Source: Frigidibacter mobilis (lineage in GTDB: Bacteria > Pseudomonadota > Alphaproteobacteria > Rhodobacterales > Rhodobacteraceae). Taken from it: 64,000 bases of DNA. Below, piece after piece: positions 63,538 to 64,000 of this stretch. The stretch covers positions 4,477,001 to 4,541,000 of the forward strand of contig NZ_CP012661.1 of the NCBI RefSeq assembly GCF_001620265.1, given 5' to 3'. A model generated the notes under the pieces. The model saw nothing but the letters and a program-made list of their open reading frames with translations, made no database searches and was not told the DNA's origin. A program made the position numbers and the translations under genes. Every line of letters starts with the position of its first letter. The first letter of the stretch is position 1.

Positions 63538-64000
63538 CCCCAGCAGGCCGCGGGCACGCGCCACAGGGTGATGGTCTTGCCCTGCCAGTTGCCGCGGGCG
63601 GGGGTGATGGTCTGCAGCGGGGCGGCGGGGGTGCAGTCGGGCGCGTCGCCCAGGCTGACCAGCAGCACATCGCCGGGCTGGCCGGGTCCAGGGGAATTTC
63701 AGCGCGTAGTGATGCTGGGGCCGGCCGGGCTGCGGTTCGGCCCGGTAGCTGAGGCCGGCATCTCGGCCGGTGTAGAACAGGTCTGCAAGCACGTCGCGGT
63801 TGCGGGCGACGATGGTGTGCAGGCCCTCGGCCTCGGCTTCGGCGATGATCTGGCGCGAGAGCTCGGCTTGGCCGATGTAGCGGGACAGCAGCAGATGGTC
63901 GGGGTTGCCGAGGCTGAGCCGGTCGGCGAAGATGGCGGCGAACGGCAGGGCGAGGCAGAGCGCGCCGTTGAGGGCGAAGGAGATGGCCAGCCAGGTGCGG
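63534..64000 (-). pseudogene. Glycosyltransferase family 39-like membrane protein, 3' part only, frame disrupted
   Basis: The gene enters from the right edge. On the minus strand the visible part reads RTWLAISFALNGALCLALPFA (membrane helix), LLSRYIGQAELSRQIIAEAEAEG, TIVARNRDVLADLFYTGRDAG, and QHHYALKFP. The frame then slips at 63680-63700. A second frame continues DVLLVSLGDAPDCTPAAPLQ ... GNWQGKTITLWRVPAACWG to a TAG at 63536. Two missing bases, one in CCCC and one in CCGG, would reconcile it. The pattern suggests the periplasmic C-terminus of an ArnT/GT39-type mannosyltransferase-like protein; most of it lies outside the window. Confidence 0.6.

Overview
The window is high-GC, tightly packed bacterial chromosome. 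Gene content and order (rho-mnmE-mnmG-rsmG-parA-parB, then hemW-ridA-rdgB-rph facing hrcA-grpE; a TAXI-type TRAP transporter with a DctBD pair; Mic60 and HemY beside hemD and tsaD) point to an alphaproteobacterium of the order Rhodobacterales (Rhodobacter/Paracoccus relatives). Genus cannot be decided from the sequence alone. No insertion sequence, prophage, CRISPR array or defence island was seen.

Layout. 0-5 kb: partial YihY membrane protein, xylulokinase, and an overlapping minus-strand run dnaQ-coaE-aroE-maf. 4.9-5.3 kb: AT-rich gap with at least seven DnaA-box-like sites, the likely chromosomal origin (oriC). 5.3-12.7 kb: hemJ (frameshifted), rho, mnmE, mnmG, rsmG, parA, parB, with two identical 16-bp parS sites inside the first codons of mnmG and rsmG. 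12.6-20.5 kb: minus-strand rph-rdgB-ridA-hemW-ybaN, divergent hrcA-grpE, and mutS. 20.6-28.6 kb: maeB-ribokinase, a class IV aminotransferase coupled to a sulfotransferase-like protein, SCP2 protein, argG, threonine ammonia-lyase. 28.5-30.8 kb: Hpt protein and divergent receiver-PP2C phosphatase sharing a perfect CtrA-type box, plus a Nudix hydrolase. 30.9-38.6 kb: hslO-Nudix-cca, then two ABC exporter half-transporters and an RNA methyltransferase, all overlapping. 38.7-42 kb: two L,D-transpeptidases, a CAP-domain lipoprotein, a small secreted/membrane protein and hemH (frameshifted). 42-50 kb: otsB-otsA, SAM methyltransferase/comF, glutaredoxin, MarR regulator, ubiG, alpha/beta hydrolase, tRNA-Thr, rsgA. 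50-57 kb: DctB/DctD-like two-component pair followed by TAXI binding protein and fused TRAP permease. 57-64 kb: minus-strand hemD, mic60, hemY; plus-strand tsaD, gpsA (frameshifted), YciI and EVE proteins; 3' end of a probable GT39 glycosyltransferase.

How it fits together. The 5-12.7 kb part is the replication and segregation centre: oriC, two parS sites and parAB within 8 kb. Several genes serve late heme synthesis (hemD, hemJ, hemH; hemW as chaperone), tRNA maturation (mnmE, mnmG, cca, tsaD, rph) and envelope work (L,D-transpeptidases, ABC exporter, Mic60/HemY). The DctBD pair presumably senses the organic acid carried by the adjacent TRAP system.

Quality caveat. Five genes (hemJ, hemH, mic60, gpsA, and the last glycosyltransferase) carry reading-frame breaks that are each best explained by missing bases in short G or C runs. 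This pattern suggests residual sequencing errors rather than five true pseudogenes. No unmistakably new multi-gene system was found. The most interesting signals are the origin/parS architecture, the CtrA box at the phosphorelay pair, and the aminotransferase-sulfotransferase couple.
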